From positions 186,001 through 250,000 of the forward strand of contig JALHQZ010000001.1 of NCBI GenBank assembly GCA_022841705.1: DNA of 64,000 nucleotides, in the 5' to 3' direction. A program made the translations under genes and the position numbers. The first letter of the stretch is position 1. Every line of letters begins with the position of its first letter. This document shows, piece after piece, positions 26,754 to 34,884 of the stretch. The notes beneath the pieces were generated by a model, which did not search any database, was not told the DNA's origin, and saw only the letters and a list, made by a program, of their open reading frames with translations. Source of the DNA: Pirellulales bacterium (GTDB taxonomy: Bacteria > Planctomycetota > Planctomycetia > Pirellulales > Lacipirellulaceae).

Positions 26754-27136
26754 TGTTCCATGTTCAAAATGACAGGCGGCGAGCCGTCGTTCGGAAAGAA
26801 TCTGAGTGCATCTTCGCCAAAATCAAACCCTTGGTCGAGCAACTGCTCCGCTACAGCGATGAGTCCGTCGGGATCATCGCACTTAAACGTACCGGACAAA
26901 TTCGTGATGTCGATAACCTTGCCCGATTCAATTCTCAGGTCGCCGGCATACAAAGCTTGCTCAGCATTGCCAAGCACTTTCGGAGGCTGATGAGGACCAT
27001 CCGGAAGTATATACACAGTACCGTGCAAATCTTGCACATACACGTACAACCCATCATCCACTTTAATGGCTACAGGTCGACTGCGTGGGTCGCGCGAGTA
27101 AGGGAACAAATCCAGGGGCGATTTTGGAGTACTCAT
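26750..27136 (-). CDS. Conserved hypothetical protein paired with cREC gene
   Basis: A 128-residue soluble protein I do not recognise. It contains VAIKVDDGLYVYVQD, GTVYILPDGPHQPPKVLG, YAGDLRIESGKVIDITNLSG and RFFPNDGSPPVIL, a beta-rich pattern that looks well structured. Gly-Asp and Asn-Leu-Ser-Gly-Thr motifs suggest a conserved family rather than a chance frame. It overlaps the following cREC gene by ATGA. A small paired arrangement of this kind is common for toxin-immunity or effector-sensor pairs, but I see no direct evidence for either. In-frame sequence upstream is closed by a TAG. Confidence 0.7.
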   Translation of the reverse strand: MSTPKSPLDLFPYSRDPRSRPVAIKVDDGLYVYVQDLHGTVYILPDGPHQPPKVLGNAEQALYAGDLRIESGKVIDITNLSGTFKCDDPDGLIAVAEQLLDQGFDFGEDALRFFPNDGSPPVILNMEQ

Positions 27137-27588
27137 GAGCGAGCTAATCTCAATCGCTGTGCGGCAGTTGTTCTATCTCCATTGTATTCGCGGGTTGAGA
27201 TTTGAGGCAAACATTGCGGCTTCCGTACCGGTGTCCCCCTAAGTAATCCGGTTGCTCGAGGGAATCAGCGCCTCATCATCTGCGGGTTCAGCCAACCGCA
27301 TATCGCCCATGAGCGCTTCTCCGCCGGCTAATGGTCGAGAAAAACTCTGGAGCTGGGGCAAATACGCGCGAAGCACAGGGCAACTGGTTGCCGAGTGGTC
27401 GCCCGATTAGGCGGGTTGTAGGGTCAAAGCGGGGTCTCGCCGCTCGTGCGGGCCGGATTCGGGCCGCGACGCGCAACTCCACCCAAATTGCCTCACCGGA
27501 AGTCGGTCGAGCGGCCGAACTTAAGGGGTAACCAGCACCGTTCCCCGGGCGAAAGGAGTTTGCCCCGCACCGATCAATCGCCCCCCCG
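27137..27588. other. Intergenic region with no visible gene
   Basis: About 450 bases between two divergent genes. I see no RNA gene, repeat family or coding pattern. An AAAGGAG at about 27552 looks like a ribosome binding site but is about 30 bases before the GAF-protein ATG, which leaves that start uncertain. Confidence 0.35.
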
Positions 27589-28161
27589 ATGTCACCGCAC
27601 CTCGATCCGCCTACGCTATTGCTACCGCCGCGCGCCACGGGATCTCAGATGCAGTTCCCAACTCTGTCGGCAGCGCCGGCTAGCCCAGCGCCGTCTGTTG
27701 CCGAAGAACTGCTGGCCCAACGGTTGCGTGATGTCTTGCGTGGCGCCGTGCAAGGCTTTGGCGCCCGTGCCGCGGACCTAATGCTGCTCGACGACGCGAC
27801 CACCGAGCTGCGGCTGGCTAGCACATTCGGCGATAAAGAGCCGCTGGCCGAACGGTTGCGTCCGCTCACGCATGCACATCCCGACGTGGTGGCGATGGCC
27901 GGCGGCGCCATCGTGCTGGAGGATGCCGACATGGTCAGCGAGTGGAGCGTCCCCCGGCCATGCAGCGCCGCGGTCTGCGTACCGGTCGCCAGCGACGCCA
28001 CAATTCACGGCACGCTGTGGCTCTACTTTGCTGCCGCGCAGCGGTTTGAGGATCGCCAGGTGCAACTTGTGGAACTTGTCGCGGGGCGGTTGGCGGTGGA
28101 GATTGAACGGCACGAAATGCTGGTTAGGTTGCAGTCGCGCGAGCGGGCGTTGGTTCGCTAA
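27589..28161 (+). CDS. GAF-domain protein
   Basis: A 190-residue protein with a single GAF-like domain: VLRGAVQGFGARAADLMLLDD, TTELRLASTFGDKEPLAERL, AAVCVPVASDATIHGTLWLYF and FEDRQVQLVELVAGRLAVEIERHEM, which ends in the long helix usual for GAF sensors. No output domain such as kinase, HTH or GGDEF is attached. It may bind a small ligand and act through a partner. The start could be ATG 27589 or ATG 27649; the first 20 residues are Pro-rich and not part of the domain. A hairpin follows the stop. Confidence 0.75.
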   Translation: MSPHLDPPTLLLPPRATGSQMQFPTLSAAPASPAPSVAEELLAQRLRDVLRGAVQGFGARAADLMLLDDATTELRLASTFGDKEPLAERLRPLTHAHPDVVAMAGGAIVLEDADMVSEWSVPRPCSAAVCVPVASDATIHGTLWLYFAAAQRFEDRQVQLVELVAGRLAVEIERHEMLVRLQSRERALVR

Positions 28162-28173
28162 AAGCCAGAAAAA

Positions 28174-28208
28174 TTAGCCGCGGAGACTAGCTCCGCGGCT
28201 AACGGGAT
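28174..28208. terminator. Hairpin between convergent genes
   Basis: A perfect 12-bp stem (28174-28185 with 28191-28202), loop ACTAG, then CGGGATTTT. It stands between the convergent GAF and EF-hand genes, so it may terminate both. The stem sequence belongs to the TTAGCCGCG repeat family. Confidence 0.7.
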
Positions 28209-28217
28209 TTTCATTCG

Positions 28218-28775
28218 TTAGGCCTCTGGCGACGCGTCACCCAAAGAGGGCTGCTCTCCGCCTTCAGCTGGAGCGGCTTCTTCAGCGGGCGGTGGCGGAG
28301 GAGGCGGGCCTTGCATCCAGGGGCAAGCGCCCATTTGACCTCGCCAACCAGCGCCCGGTCCCCTAAATCCTGGCCCCATCCCGCGACCGCGACCTCGTCC
28401 CGGGCCCATGCCCGGACCCCTCATCGGAGGGCCGTATCCGGCTTGCGGCGGTGGTCCCCATTGGCCGTCTTGCGGTCCACCCGGTGGAGGCGGCGGAGGG
28501 CCAAAGCCTGGGCCTCCCCCAGGGGGTCGACCACCCCGACCGAAGCCGGGCCGCTGCAGTTGCCGTTGTTTGTGATGCTCAACGAACTCTTCCAGGCTGA
28601 CCTGACCATCGCTATTGGCGTCGATCAGTTTGAAGATTTCTTCCGGGGCTGGCGGCTGAGGCGGGCCCTGTGGCCGCTGAGGGTCGCCTTGTGGCGGGGC
28701 GCCCGTCTGGGCGTAGGCGTACGCGCCGGCCAACAAGCCGACCGCCGCCAGTGAAATCAGTTTAGCGTTCATCAC
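28218..28775 (-). CDS. Secreted EF-hand protein with Pro/Gly-rich tail
   Basis: A 185-residue protein. Residues 1-22 are a signal peptide (MMNAKLISLAAVGLLAGAYA plus YA), followed by a Pro/Gln linker and one EF-hand loop, DANSDGQVSLEEF, with acidic residues at calcium positions. The remaining two thirds are Pro/Gly-rich (GPPPPPPGGP, GFGRGG) with Met/Arg repeats. It should be exported. AAGGAGGTG lies 6-7 bases before the first ATG, which decides the start. It is divergent from the sigma/kinase pair, and the kinase ends in a similar Pro/Gly/Arg-rich tail, so the two may share a control region or partner. Confidence 0.85.
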   Translation of the reverse strand: MMNAKLISLAAVGLLAGAYAYAQTGAPPQGDPQRPQGPPQPPAPEEIFKLIDANSDGQVSLEEFVEHHKQRQLQRPGFGRGGRPPGGGPGFGPPPPPPGGPQDGQWGPPPQAGYGPPMRGPGMGPGRGRGRGMGPGFRGPGAGWRGQMGACPWMQGPPPPPPPAEEAAPAEGGEQPSLGDASPEA

Positions 28776-28986
28776 GCACCTCCTTGAAGGTTGCTCGCAC
28801 CGGTCAAGCTGCCGGCAGTTTTCTGCCTGCTACCGATGCGATGGAATTGTTGTGGGGTTCTACTACTAGAAACGCGAGCGGCCCGAAGGAATCTACAGCT
28901 CGGCAAAAAACGTTCGCCAGTATTTCCCAACCGGGTCGCAACAGGCCATAATCGAAGAATTGGCTTTTTCCCACCCCTGGCCAAGC

Positions 28987-29631
28987 ATGTCTGATCCCCT
29001 CGCCATGACGGCCTCACTTGTCCTCCCCGCTTCGCGGCGGGCGGAACTGGCGGAGCTGTTGGCCACCCATCGCGAGCGGCTGTTGCGGATGGTGCGGTTT
29101 CGGATGGATCGCCGCTTAGCCGGGCGGCTCGATCCCGAGGATGTTCTGCAGGAAGCGTTCGTGCAGGCGGATCAGCGGATCGAACATTTTCCGCAAGGCA
29201 GCGATGATGAATCGGGAGGTCTGTCCGCGTTTATTTGGTTGCGGCTGATTGTTGAGCAAACGCTGATCGATGTGCATCGCCGACATCTCGGCGCGCAGCG
29301 GCGGGATGCGGGGCGAGAAGTTTCGCTCGCGAAGCCGGCGTCGCCCGTGGCGACGAGTCAGTCGATTGCCGGCCGATTGGTGGGGGCCATCACGTCGCCC
29401 AGTCAAGCGGCGCTGCGGAGCGAACGCGAAGCGCAGTTGGCGGCAACTTTGGCGAAGCTCAGCGACCTCGATCAAGAAGTGCTCGCGCTACGGCACTTCG
29501 AGCAGCTTTCCAACAGCGAAGTCGCCGCGGTGCTGGGCATTGAAACGAAGGCGGCCAGCATTCGCTACGTGCGGGCGCTCAAACGACTGAAAGAGTTGCT
29601 CACCGAATCGGGAGGGCTGTCCTATGCGTGA
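28987..29631 (+). CDS. ECF-type RNA polymerase sigma factor
   Basis: A 214-residue sigma factor. Region 2 reads RERLLRMVRFRMDRRLAGRL, DPEDVLQEAFVQADQRI and FIWLRLIVEQTLIDVHRRHL; region 4 is LSDLDQEVLALRHFEQLSNS followed by VAAVLGIETKAASIRYVRAL. It directs transcription of a small regulon. It overlaps the next gene, a Ser/Thr kinase, by 8 bases, so the kinase is very likely its control partner, an arrangement recurrent in Planctomycetota where the sigma is regulated by phosphorylation instead of a membrane anti-sigma factor. I start at ATG 28987 (MSDPLAM) rather than a TTG nine codons earlier. Confidence 0.9.
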   Translation: MSDPLAMTASLVLPASRRAELAELLATHRERLLRMVRFRMDRRLAGRLDPEDVLQEAFVQADQRIEHFPQGSDDESGGLSAFIWLRLIVEQTLIDVHRRHLGAQRRDAGREVSLAKPASPVATSQSIAGRLVGAITSPSQAALRSEREAQLAATLAKLSDLDQEVLALRHFEQLSNSEVAAVLGIETKAASIRYVRALKRLKELLTESGGLSYA

Positions 29632-31030
29632 ACCACTGGAACTGCTGGCCGACGAGTTCGTGACCGAGCGCCGCCGTGGAGCGAGCATTTCGGTGGAAGC
29701 GTATGCCGATGCGCATCCCGACCTGGCGGACGAAATTCGGGAGCTATTTCCCCTGATCGACACGCTCGAATCGGCCAGTACGCACGATGAGCAGGCGGCG
29801 CCGCTGGCCACGTTCAAGCGGCCCGAACGACTGGGCGACATCGAGATTGTGCGCGAGTTGGGCCGGGGTGGCATGGGAATCGTTTACGAAGGGGTGCAAT
29901 CGAAACTGGGCCGCAAGGTGGCGGTGAAGGTTTTGCCGCAGCAGACGCTCTTCGACCAGCGGCGGCTGGAACGCTTCGAGCGCGAAGCCCGCACGGCAGG
30001 CAGCTTGACGCATCCGCACATCGTGCCGATCTACAGCGTGGGCCATGCGGAGGGGCTGCACTATTTGGTGATGCCGCTGGTGGAGGGGGTGGGGCTCGAT
30101 CACTTGCTCACCGCGGTGGCCGAGGGCGCCACGGAAGTTCGGATCGCGAGCGGCTTGCCGCTCGCGGTTCCAGCGCACAATAGCGCTGAGTACTGGAAGC
30201 TCGCCGCGCAGCTCGCGCTGGGCGCTGCCGAGGCGCTCGCTGCCGCGCATCAGCACGGCACGCTGCATCGCGACATCAAGCCCGCAAACCTGCTGGTCGA
30301 TCGACATGGCGCCGCGTGGGTGACTGACTTCGGGCTGGCCAAAGCGATGCAGGGGGATGATCTCAGCCGGTCGGGCGAGCTCGTCGGCACGCTGCGCTAC
30401 ATGGCGCCGGAGCAGTTTCGGGGGGAATGCACGCCGCAGAGCGATCTCTACGCGCTGGGGCTGACACTGTTTGAAGTGCTCACGCTGCGGCCCGCGTTTC
30501 CGCAGGAACAACCGAGCGAAGCGATTCGGGCGATCACGCAGCAGAGTGTGCCGGCGCCGCGGAGCATTAACCCGGCTATACCGCGCGACTGGGAGACGCT
30601 GGTGTTGAAACTTGCGGCGCGCGAGCCGCAAGATCGATACGCATCGGCGGAACTGCTGGTGGCCGATCTGCGGCGAATGATTGCGGGCGAAGCGATCCAA
30701 GCGCGACCGCTGCGACCAATGGAGCGCGGAGCGCGCTGGGCGAAGCGAAACCCGCTCGTCGCGGGACTGGGCTTCGCGCTGGTGCTCGTGAGCGTAGCGG
30801 CGGTGATGGTGACGGCCGCGCTGTTGCGTCCGCCGCCAATCGAGCAACTGGCCCCGCCATCGCCGGGAGGAGAGTCCGACTTTGCGGAACCACGATTGCG
30901 TCCGCCGCTAGGACCACCGGGCCGCGGGCCGGGACCGTGGCGGGGACCACCTAATCAGCGGCCGCGTAATGGCCCACGACAAGGCCGACCACCGGGAGAG
31001 TTGCCACCACGCCCGCCGCAACCGGTGTAG
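29624..31030 (+). CDS. Membrane Ser/Thr protein kinase coupled to sigma factor
   Basis: A 468-residue kinase. Residues 1-60 resemble the helical N-terminal segment seen in planctomycete kinases; 71-350 form the kinase domain with GRGGMGIVYEG (80-90), VAVKVL with Lys102, HRDIKPANLL (215-224), DFGLAK (235-240) and APEQF (261-265), all catalytic residues intact. One transmembrane helix is at about 379-400, then a 68-residue Pro/Gly/Arg-rich exterior tail. It overlaps the upstream sigma gene (ATGCGTGA), implying translational coupling; it probably phosphorylates that sigma factor or an associated partner. No ligand-binding PASTA or WD domain is present. Confidence 0.92.
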   Translation: MREPLELLADEFVTERRRGASISVEAYADAHPDLADEIRELFPLIDTLESASTHDEQAAPLATFKRPERLGDIEIVRELGRGGMGIVYEGVQSKLGRKVAVKVLPQQTLFDQRRLERFEREARTAGSLTHPHIVPIYSVGHAEGLHYLVMPLVEGVGLDHLLTAVAEGATEVRIASGLPLAVPAHNSAEYWKLAAQLALGAAEALAAAHQHGTLHRDIKPANLLVDRHGAAWVTDFGLAKAMQGDDLSRSGELVGTLRYMAPEQFRGECTPQSDLYALGLTLFEVLTLRPAFPQEQPSEAIRAITQQSVPAPRSINPAIPRDWETLVLKLAAREPQDRYASAELLVADLRRMIAGEAIQARPLRPMERGARWAKRNPLVAGLGFALVLVSVAAVMVTAALLRPPPIEQLAPPSPGGESDFAEPRLRPPLGPPGRGPGPWRGPPNQRPRNGPRQGRPPGELPPRPPQPV

Positions 31031-31036
31031 TCGTAA

Positions 31037-31094
31037 GTAACTTGGCTCCCCCGAGCTGAGCGCGGGGCGCGCTCGGGTCGAGGACCCAAGCTAC
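31037..31094. repeat. Inverted repeat containing the mobB stop
   Basis: Arms at about 31037-31056 (AACTTGGCTCCCCCGAGC) and 31071-31094 (with GAGGACCCAAGCTA). The TAG stop of the minus-strand mobB gene (31091-31093) is the edge of the right arm, the same GTAGC edge that supplies the araB stop. Confidence 0.75.
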
Positions 31095-31585
31095 GGACAC
31101 ATCAGCGCTCGGACTTGATCGGCCAGCGCAAAGATATCCCCCCGCGGCCAGATCGGTTGCACACACTCAACGGGATCATCGCTCACCACAGCGAGAATAC
31201 CTTCATCCATTTTCGCGAGTGGCGTGCCGCCGATCTCCGCACGCCACACTTCAATCTTCGGCGCCGTCGCCTGGGTATCTCCTTCTACCAGCACGAGGTC
31301 ACAATCGGCCATGCTCGCGGCGAAAGGGGCGTAAGGGTCGGCGACGGTGTCGCGGTGGACGGGTTGGAAGATGGCGGTCAAATCGCGCGAGAGGATGCCG
31401 ACCACGGCGGCGCCCGCCATCCGGTGGCGGTGCGAATCTTTGCCGGGCGTATCGAGCTCGTGGCTGTGATGCGTGTGCTTAATGGCCCCCACCTTGAGGC
31501 CCCGGCGCGTGAGCTCCTCCACCAGCGCCACTAGCAGAGTGGTTTTGCCATGATTCTTGCGGCCGAGGATATGCAACCGGTTCAT
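31091..31585 (-). CDS. mobB: Molybdopterin-guanine dinucleotide biosynthesis protein MobB
   Basis: A 164-residue P-loop GTPase-like protein: LHILGRKNHGKTTLLVALVE (Walker A GRKNHGKT, residues 8-15), VGAIKHTHHSHELDTPGKDS and DLVLVEGD. MobB binds GTP and supports attachment of GMP to molybdopterin in molybdenum cofactor synthesis. moaC about 11 kb away serves the same pathway. Its downstream neighbour is the convergent kinase gene; the region upstream carries a nested inverted repeat. The start ATG fits the family directly. Confidence 0.9.
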   Translation of the reverse strand: MNRLHILGRKNHGKTTLLVALVEELTRRGLKVGAIKHTHHSHELDTPGKDSHRHRMAGAAVVGILSRDLTAIFQPVHRDTVADPYAPFAASMADCDLVLVEGDTQATAPKIEVWRAEIGGTPLAKMDEGILAVVSDDPVECVQPIWPRGDIFALADQVRALMCP

Positions 31586-31639
31586 AGGGGTAAGTTAGCA
31601 GATCGCAGCGGGGGCGGGTATCATTGGGAGCTACGATTG

Positions 31640-31796
31640 ACCACAGGGAGCACGGAAGAAGCACAGAGAAGGAACTGAGAAACAAAACTGGTCTTTTCGG
31701 CATGGTCATTCGAAGCACGAATGACCATGCCGAAAAGACCAATTCAAGTTTGAATCATGCCTTTCCCTGTGATTCCTCTGTGCTCTCTGTGGTAAA
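31640..31796. repeat. Two-layer nested inverted repeat
   Basis: The outer arms, 31640-31671 and 31764-31796, are of the ACCACAGGGAGCAC / GTGCTCTCTGTGGT family. The inner arms, 31687-31710 and 31721-31743, contain TTTTCGGCATGGTCATTCG and are almost perfectly complementary. The same two families are nested in the same order at 53483-53640. Confidence 0.88.
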
Positions 31797-31866
31797 ACTT
31801 TAATGCTGCATTTGACCGACGACCCAACCCCAAAAACGCGGAGACAAGCTCCCGCGGCTTACGCGA

Positions 31867-33483
31867 ATGCTGCCTGATTTTGTCTTCGATCTGTTTATCG
31901 TCCTCGCGGCTGGGTTTCTGGCGGCGCTGGTGTGCCGCAAGCTGAATGTGCCAACGCTGGTGGGTTACTTGCTGGTGGGGGCAGCGATCGGCGAGGGCGG
32001 TTTTGGCTTAGTTAGCAATAACTCGCATGAGCTGCATCACCTCAGCGAAGCGGGGGTGTTCCTGCTTTTGTTTGCGATTGGGCTAGAGTTCTCGCTCGAT
32101 GAACTGCTGCGGTTGGGGCGGCATTTGGTGATTGGCGGCGCGGTGCAAATGACGCTGGCCGCGGCGCCGGTGGCGGGGCTGATGATTGCGCTCGGCGCCA
32201 AACCGGCGACCGCGACGCTGGTCGCACTGGCGCTCGCATTCAGTTCCACGGTGTTGGTGTTCAAGTCGCTCGCCGAGCGCGGGCAAAATGTTACGCGGCA
32301 TGGGCGGCGGGCGGTGGGCATCCTGCTGTTTCAAGATGCGGCGCTCGCGCCACTGCTGCTCGTGATTCCGCTGCTCACCGGTTCAGCGGAAGTGGCGATG
32401 GGCGCGCAGCTCGCGAAGATGGCGATTACGTCCTTGGCCTGCGTGGGGGTGGTGATTATCGGCCGACGGCTGATGGCCGAGCATGTGGCGCCGCGGCTAG
32501 CGGGCTATCGCAGTCCGGAACTGTTGGTGCTGTTCACGATCGTCACACTCTTAGGCGCCACGGTGGCGGCGACGATTGTCAACTTGCCGCCGGCGCTGGG
32601 AGCGTTTGCGGCGGGGCTGCTCTTCAGTGGCAATCGCTGGTCGGAACAGATCGATGCGCTCACGTTTCCCTTCCGTGAAACGTTCGCCGCCGTGTTCTTC
32701 GTGAGCCTCGGCGCGCTGTTCGATTCGCAGCTTGCGCTGCGGGAACCACTCACGCTGCTGGGCGGCGTGGTGGGCGTGGTGCTGCTCAAGGCGCTCGCCG
32801 CCGCCATTGCGTTCCGCTGCACAAGGATGCAATGGCCCGATTCGTTCGCCACGGGGTTGGGGCTGGCGCATGTGGGGGAGTTCGCCTTCGTCTTGCTGTT
32901 GGTGGCGTTTGAAGCCGAGCTCATCGACGAACCGCTCTACCATCGGCTGGTGGTGATTTCGCTTGGCACGCTGTTCCTCGCGCCGCTGCTATTGCGAGTT
33001 GGCTTTGGCCGGCTGTCGAATCGCGAGAGTGAACAGAGTGAACTGGCGGGGCCGAGGTTGTATGTCGATAGTCCCGAGCATGGCGCCTTGGTATTCGGGC
33101 TGGGCCCAATCGGCCGGGCGGTTTCGTCGCAACTCGAAATGCAGGGGTACGATGTCTGCCTCGTGGACCGCAGCCCGATCAATCTGCAAGGCTACGCCCA
33201 GCAAGGGTTCCGCACGGTGGCAGGCGAAGCGGAGAGTCCCGAAACATTGGCGGCCGCCGGGGTGACCTCGGCCGAGGTGGCGTTCGTCTGCTTGCCGGAT
33301 GATGACCTGACGCTCGCGTTGGTGAGCACGCTCCGCCGGATGCACCCCACGCTCAAAATCTTCGCTCGCTGTCGGTACACGGCGAGCGCCAAAAAACTCC
33401 GCGCCGCGGGGGCGAACGATCTGGTGGTGGAGGAAGCCGAAGCCGCCAATGAATTGGTGGCGCTGGTGGAGCGGAAAGGGTGA
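31867..33483 (+). CDS. Monovalent cation:proton antiporter, CPA2 family, with TrkA-N domain
   Basis: A 538-residue protein. The first about 385 residues are a 12-helix CPA2/KefB-type antiporter (LNVPTLVGYLLVGAAIGEGG, FSSTVLVFKSLAERGQ, LLFQDAALAPLLLVIPLL). Residues about 405-515 form a Rossmann TrkA-N domain (GALVFGLGPIGRAVSSQLEM, VDRSPINLQ, ARCRYTASAKKLRAAGA), which gates transport in response to nucleotides. It should exchange K+ or Na+ for H+ across the cytoplasmic membrane. No KefF/KefG-type partner is adjacent, so glutathione gating is not supported. Confidence 0.88.
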   Translation: MLPDFVFDLFIVLAAGFLAALVCRKLNVPTLVGYLLVGAAIGEGGFGLVSNNSHELHHLSEAGVFLLLFAIGLEFSLDELLRLGRHLVIGGAVQMTLAAAPVAGLMIALGAKPATATLVALALAFSSTVLVFKSLAERGQNVTRHGRRAVGILLFQDAALAPLLLVIPLLTGSAEVAMGAQLAKMAITSLACVGVVIIGRRLMAEHVAPRLAGYRSPELLVLFTIVTLLGATVAATIVNLPPALGAFAAGLLFSGNRWSEQIDALTFPFRETFAAVFFVSLGALFDSQLALREPLTLLGGVVGVVLLKALAAAIAFRCTRMQWPDSFATGLGLAHVGEFAFVLLLVAFEAELIDEPLYHRLVVISLGTLFLAPLLLRVGFGRLSNRESEQSELAGPRLYVDSPEHGALVFGLGPIGRAVSSQLEMQGYDVCLVDRSPINLQGYAQQGFRTVAGEAESPETLAAAGVTSAEVAFVCLPDDDLTLALVSTLRRMHPTLKIFARCRYTASAKKLRAAGANDLVVEEAEAANELVALVERKG

Positions 33484-33550
33484 ATGTAAGTTTGCCGAGC
33501 TGGGGCAGCTAGCATTAACGGCGGCCAGTGGTCTATTGCACGGGTGTTCT

Positions 33551-33629
33551 GGGCGCCACTGTCCGGCTTGTCCGGCAGTCGGCGCCTGGGACCCGCTTCA
33601 CACTGCCAGCAAGCTGGACAGTGGCGCCC
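33551..33629. repeat. Intergenic inverted repeat (GCCACTGTCCGGC family)
   Basis: Arms at 33551-33579 and 33601-33629 with GGCGCCACTGTCCGGC and its complement. The right arm differs by small changes. The family recurs at 55951-56039 and in decayed form near 60307. Confidence 0.82.
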
Positions 33630-33796
33630 GAAAACTCGGCTCCGACAATCCACTAGCACTGCTTCCACTAATCTCCCGATCCCGCTCAAGCCGATGTTGA
33701 CTACGGAGCGGATTGCGCCGACACTCTCCGCCGCTTCGGGCGGTTTGCTCGTTGCGTCTCTGTCATCGTCCGCTGCGCGGAAAAGGAATTCCTATC

Positions 33797-34408
33797 ATGC
33801 GTCGCTACCTTGGGTACTTGGTCGTTGGCTCCTTGCTCGTTACGAGCACTGCCGCCGCGCAGAACACGCAGCGTGGCGCCGCGGTCGGCGGGGTGACCGG
33901 TGCGATTGCCGGGGCGCTGATCGGTGATCACAACGGCGAAGCGGGCGCTGGCGCGGCGATCGGCGCAGCAATTGGCGCCGTCACCGGCGGGGTGATCGGC
34001 AACGCGAAAGATAAAGAGACTGCCCAGCAGCGTTTTGCCTACCAGCAGCAGCAAACATACGCGATTCAGTCGGCCATGTCGCCGGCGGATGTGGTGGCGC
34101 TCGCGCGGTGCGGCGTGGGCGACTCGGTCATTATGAACCAGCTCAACCAGCGCGGCGTGCAGCGGCGAATGGAAGTGGCGGACATCATTTCGCTCCACCA
34201 ACAAGGGGTGAGTGAATCGGTCATCTCGGCGATGCAAACAGCCCCGGTTGGTGGCCCCGCGCCGGCCCCGGTGGTCGTCCAACAACGCCCGGTGGTCGTC
34301 GAGCACTACGAAGTAGCCCCCGTCTACGTCCCCGCCCCGCGGTACTATTACTACCACGGTCCGCACCATCACCATCGCGCCGCGGTCCATATGGGTTACC
34401 ACTGGTAG
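33797..34408 (+). CDS. Secreted glycine-zipper protein
   Basis: A 203-residue protein. Residues 1-20 are a signal peptide (MRRYLGYLVVGSLLVTSTAA). Next is a glycine-zipper stretch, GAAVGGVTGAIAGALIGDHN followed by GAAIGAAIGAVTGGVIG, with glycine every fourth residue, typical of YMGG/SlyB-like outer membrane zipper proteins. Then come a helical segment with LNQRGVQRRMEVADIISLHQ and a Pro/Tyr/His-rich tail ending HHHHRAAVHMGYHW. AAGGA lies eight bases before ATG 33797, which decides the start. It is probably in the envelope; the His-rich tail may bind metal. Confidence 0.8.
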   Translation: MRRYLGYLVVGSLLVTSTAAAQNTQRGAAVGGVTGAIAGALIGDHNGEAGAGAAIGAAIGAVTGGVIGNAKDKETAQQRFAYQQQQTYAIQSAMSPADVVALARCGVGDSVIMNQLNQRGVQRRMEVADIISLHQQGVSESVISAMQTAPVGGPAPAPVVVQQRPVVVEHYEVAPVYVPAPRYYYYHGPHHHHRAAVHMGYHW

Positions 34409-34410
34409 GC

Positions 34411-34441
34411 GTCAGCCGCGGCGCGCTAGCGGAGCGCGTTG
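34411..34441. repeat. Single copy of the TCAGCCGCG repeat family
   Basis: TCAGCCGCGGCGCGCTAGCG then GAGCGCG, directly after the glycine-zipper gene stop. It matches 10562-10590 at nearly every position apart from the first few. Confidence 0.6.
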
Positions 34442-34533
34442 CCCCACGAATCCTGCTACAATCGAGCAATTGTCGCATCCCTCCCCTGACGGTTCCTCGA
34501 GAGGAGCGTCGGGAGCTCTTGGCGCGGGGATAG

Positions 34534-34884
34534 TTGGTGTCGCTCGGTTTCTCCAAACATTTGCGCCTACTGAAAAAGGCAGAGTTCGACGCCGTGTTCT
34601 CCGCGCGCGCGAGCTCCTCCGACGGGATGCTGCTAGTCTACGGTGCCCGTAACGCGCTCGGTCATCCGCGATTGGGCCTGGCTGTCTCGCGCAAGGTGGG
34701 CAACGCCGTGGCGCGGAATCGTTGGAAGCGGCTCATCCGCGAAGCGTTTCGTCTCGCCCAGCACGACTTGCCGCCGCTCGATTTGGTGGTGCTCCCGCGT
34801 ACGACCACGCCGAACTTTGTGGCGATTGATCGCTCCCTCCGCAGCCTGGTCGCGCGACTGAACCGCCGGCTCGAAGCGCCATGA
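34534..34884 (+). CDS. rnpA: Ribonuclease P protein component
   Basis: A 116-residue basic protein with FSKHLRLLKKAEFDAVFSAR at the N terminus and the RNase P signature RLGLAVSRKVGNAVARNRWK RLIRE. It assists the RNA subunit in maturing tRNA 5' ends. There is no ATG; the candidates are TTG 34534 and GTG 34537, with GGGGA upstream. A TACAAT at 34457-34462 may be a promoter element. yidD overlaps its stop by 4 bases. The usual upstream rpmH and downstream yidC are missing. Confidence 0.92.
   Translation: MVSLGFSKHLRLLKKAEFDAVFSARASSSDGMLLVYGARNALGHPRLGLAVSRKVGNAVARNRWKRLIREAFRLAQHDLPPLDLVVLPRTTTPNFVAIDRSLRSLVARLNRRLEAP

Noticed and set aside
29744..30847. A 367-codon minus-strand frame opposite the kinase gene
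   Set aside because: Antisense to an intact kinase with all catalytic motifs; Arg/His/Gln-rich composition typical of shadow frames.
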